From Neelides folsomi (Eukaryota; Arthropoda; Collembola; Neelipleona; Neelidae): a stretch of 64,000 nt of DNA. Position 1 is the stretch's first letter. Every line of letters starts with the position of its first letter. Shown here in pieces: positions 61,206 to 64,000 of this stretch. The notes under the pieces were generated by a model, which was not told where the DNA came from, did no database searches, and was given only the letters and a program-made list of their open reading frames with translations. The stretch lies in the NCBI GenBank assembly GCA_034687125.1, contig JAQGBZ010000068.1, forward strand, positions 1 through 64,000, in the 5' to 3' direction. Made by a program: the position numbers and the translations under genes.

Positions 61206-64000
61206 GATCCAAATTGATGATTCAGTCCTTCTTTCCCCTCACAAATTGGAGGAAAAATATCATTAAAGGATTTCCTATCTCGCTCCATACTTCCGCATCG
61301 GAGATGAGGAGGGGATGATGGGAAAGCGGGGAGTCTCGAGTGGATATTCGGATCCTCAACCCTCCGTCGTCACTCACCAACCCCCACTTTCCTCCATCAC
61401 TTTGTCAATTCTTCCTCCAGGGATTGATACATTTTTTCATATTCCTCCTCATCTCACTGAATCGGCTCAAAATGGTCTCAGATCTCATACCAATATCAAA
61501 CCCACTTCCACGTTTTACGCCAACATTTTTCCATTTTTTATATCCAATTTCTCTTCATTCACCAATATTTTCCTAAAGATGTGTTCATTCCCCTTTGTTT
61601 CCTTTTCCATTGTATTTTGTGGGCATACTTTTCTTAAAAATGAAAGAATGGGATAAATTTAATTGGCTTGTGTCTAGGATGAAAAAACTTTGTTGTTTCA
61701 TTTTAAGACAATTAATCTTTTTAATCCTTCAAAATTGTACGTGCTGTGAAGGTTCGTCGTCTCAGAATCTCGAGATTGTGAGACCCTGAAAAGAATTCCC
61801 AATCTCATTTAGGTCGAGTAGCGAAGAGTCGGGTCTGGCAATAACGAAAAGTTAAGGGTCGTTTATAAGTAGTTGAGAAGAAAACAACGGTAGAAGTGAA
61901 AAGGGAAGACAATTCTATTAATGAAAAATTACCCACTGGGCTTTAATGTCACGTCCTCTTCTATTCTTTTAACTTGAATTTGAGATCTCATTAATACTCC
62001 CATCAGACACACTCTTGGCCTTTAGCAAAATTGAAGTTAATTTTAATTATATCTACACGGATGAGTAAACATGTATTAATTTACACTATTTACATACTCC
62101 AACACAATGCATGTATATTATCTGCCTACGTAAATTACCATATATTGTACATGCATTGTATATATTGTATTTTATGAAAGAGATAGTAGATACATATTTG
62201 TAGTAGATATCAAAGACTGGGGTTTGATTATCAAAAGCAAATATATTTGAGCTTTCAATTAGGAACAAAAAGGGAATTTATAACATTGTTAATATTTCAA
62301 TAAAACCAGCCTTGCTTAAAAGCAACTTTTCCATTCAAACTATCTGTTTAATTGGGAAGAAGGAACTCGTAATTGATTAATGAAATTCAATTGAAAGATA
62401 TGGAACTATTAAGGGAGCGTTAATTAGGTGTAAAAGCACTTTCCTGATAAAATCCTTTGATTTGAAAAATAAATGAGCCTTCGTGTTCGGATCCAATTAT
62501 AAATATTTCTTGGACAAAAGAACACATGAAACAATGTAAAAGGTGTAAAATGTATGTTAATGCCTTAATACCCAGCTATTTTCCCTTTCCGAATTTAAAC
62601 ACTTTTACACCTTTTATTAAGGATCAGACTAATTTAGTAACAAATAAGCACATAAATAAATAGTTTTGGAGGATTTATGTTTGGTGTGAGTGATGAATGA
62701 CCTGGCGCCTCTTCGACTCCTTCAAAGCAAATGGGAATTGGCCGGAAAGTCGAGGAAGCAATAAACCCTTCACCTATTCACTCATTCGTACCCCGATTAT
62801 TTATCTATATTCATTCACCTCTCCCGGGTATTTATAGTTGCGGGGGTTAAGAAGCATAAATTTAACTCTGCGTGTCACCCGCACAATTATCAATCAAACA
62901 CCAGGTCTCATTTTTCTCTTGATTGCATCAACCCAAACCAGCTCCATCACTTTCATGTTCTTCCTCGCCTCCCATGCCTCACTCTGACTTTATCTCAAAT
63001 GAGAACGCGTCCTTTCAGGGAAGGTTCATTACCATTTTGAAACAGAGGCTCATTGTTCAAAAGACCCTCATCCTTAAATATCCATCCTTAAATATCCAGC
63101 TCTGAATAAATAATAATAACAATAACTGTCTTTATACAACTTATGTTACCTCGAGATATTCATAGCTAGATGTTTCGCATCTCTACTGATAATAATAAAT
63201 ATTCAGATTGAGATTCAATTTAGGAAAAATTAAATCAATTATTTCCATTTAGCATGTTCCTACTTATGGCATTGTTCTATATTTGTCGCTATCACATATC
63301 GAATCTATTGTTTTTTTCTAGAGATTTTTATTTTAATTCGGACAGAAAAAATCATAATTTACTCTGTAAGTGTAGAATCTTAATAAAAATCTGCACAAGG
63401 AGATATGTCATATTTTTTAAAAACAATTTGTTAATAAAGGAATTTGATTTTAAAAGGGACGGATTTACATTTAAAAACACCTTATACAGAAAAATGCATT
63501 TTTTTGACTTACAAGAATGTGGATATACTCCTTTATCCTTCAAGTCTTCCATTTAAAGTAAACAATGGCTAATCTTTTCCCTGTCATCTTTCCTTTCTTT
63601 CGTCTCTCTTACTAGAGTTGGAATTCATGCCCGATGTAACATTATTAATTATAGAATCAAGCCATCATATAAATATAGTATATATTTTTTATAAATGATC
63701 TTAAATACGTAGTTATTGTTTCTCATGTATCCTAGTTTAAACCTGAAAACAGCTACAGAATAATCACTCTGTACGAGTGAGTAAGGTTTTAAATTGAAGA
63801 GATTGCAATTTGGTAAAATTCATTTGAGACTAGGAGCGAAAAGAAGGTTAAAGTTTATGAAGCGGATGTGATTGGGAGTTAAAGATTGGATGGAGATGGG
63901 ATGGGTCGTGTGTGATTGAAATCTCTCACCGTCCACCCGAGAAAGCTCTCTGTTTCAGGACCAATATATTCAGGATAATCTTCTTAATAGGCCAGACCGT
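61206..64000. other. Right-end region without a recognisable gene
   Basis: AT-rich, with a higher-GC patch at 61260-61480. An ATCCTTAAAT motif is tandemly duplicated near 63070-63095. At 63901-64000 the minus strand shows an open frame ending at a GTGAGA donor, which could be an exon running in from outside, but it is too short to judge. Confidence 0.4.

Overview
This is AT-rich nuclear DNA from a metazoan, most likely an arthropod. Genes have small coding exons separated by GT-AG introns of 0.1 to 2.5 kb, intergenic distances are long, and many short non-autonomous DNA transposons are present. No rRNA, tRNA, CRISPR or bacterial-type operon was seen. A membrane-bound wax synthase/diacylglycerol acyltransferase (WSD) family gene is present. 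From memory this family is expanded in springtails and some other arthropods, so a springtail is plausible but not proven.

Four genes are supported by recognisable protein families and clean splice junctions. (1) At the left edge, minus strand, is the first coding exon of a thymidine phosphorylase-like gene (236-377); the rest lies outside the window. (2) A WSD-type acyltransferase lies on the minus strand (16140 down to 6058): seven coding exons, 797 residues, all introns in phase 0, with an unusual coiled-coil and Ser-rich C-terminal tail and a Gln in place of the usual second His of the HHxxxDG motif. (3) A BCCIP-like gene lies on the minus strand (23524 down to 22207): six coding exons, 267 residues. 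(4) A nine-finger C2H2 zinc-finger gene lies on the plus strand (24113-26562): five exons, with one probable GC-AG intron. Genes 3 and 4 are head to head and probably share a promoter.

A fifth locus, a 409-codon uninterrupted frame at 47551-48777 (+), is probably a gene for a largely disordered protein of unknown function.

From about 28 kb to the right end there is otherwise no gene I can name. Several short open segments there have acceptable splice signals on both sides and could be exons of long-intron genes, but composition alone produces many such segments, so they carry low confidence. At least six terminal-inverted-repeat or fold-back elements, two Tc1/mariner-related remnants, a two-copy dispersed repeat and two tandem arrays are described. 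Four of the mobile elements sit in four different introns of the acyltransferase gene.
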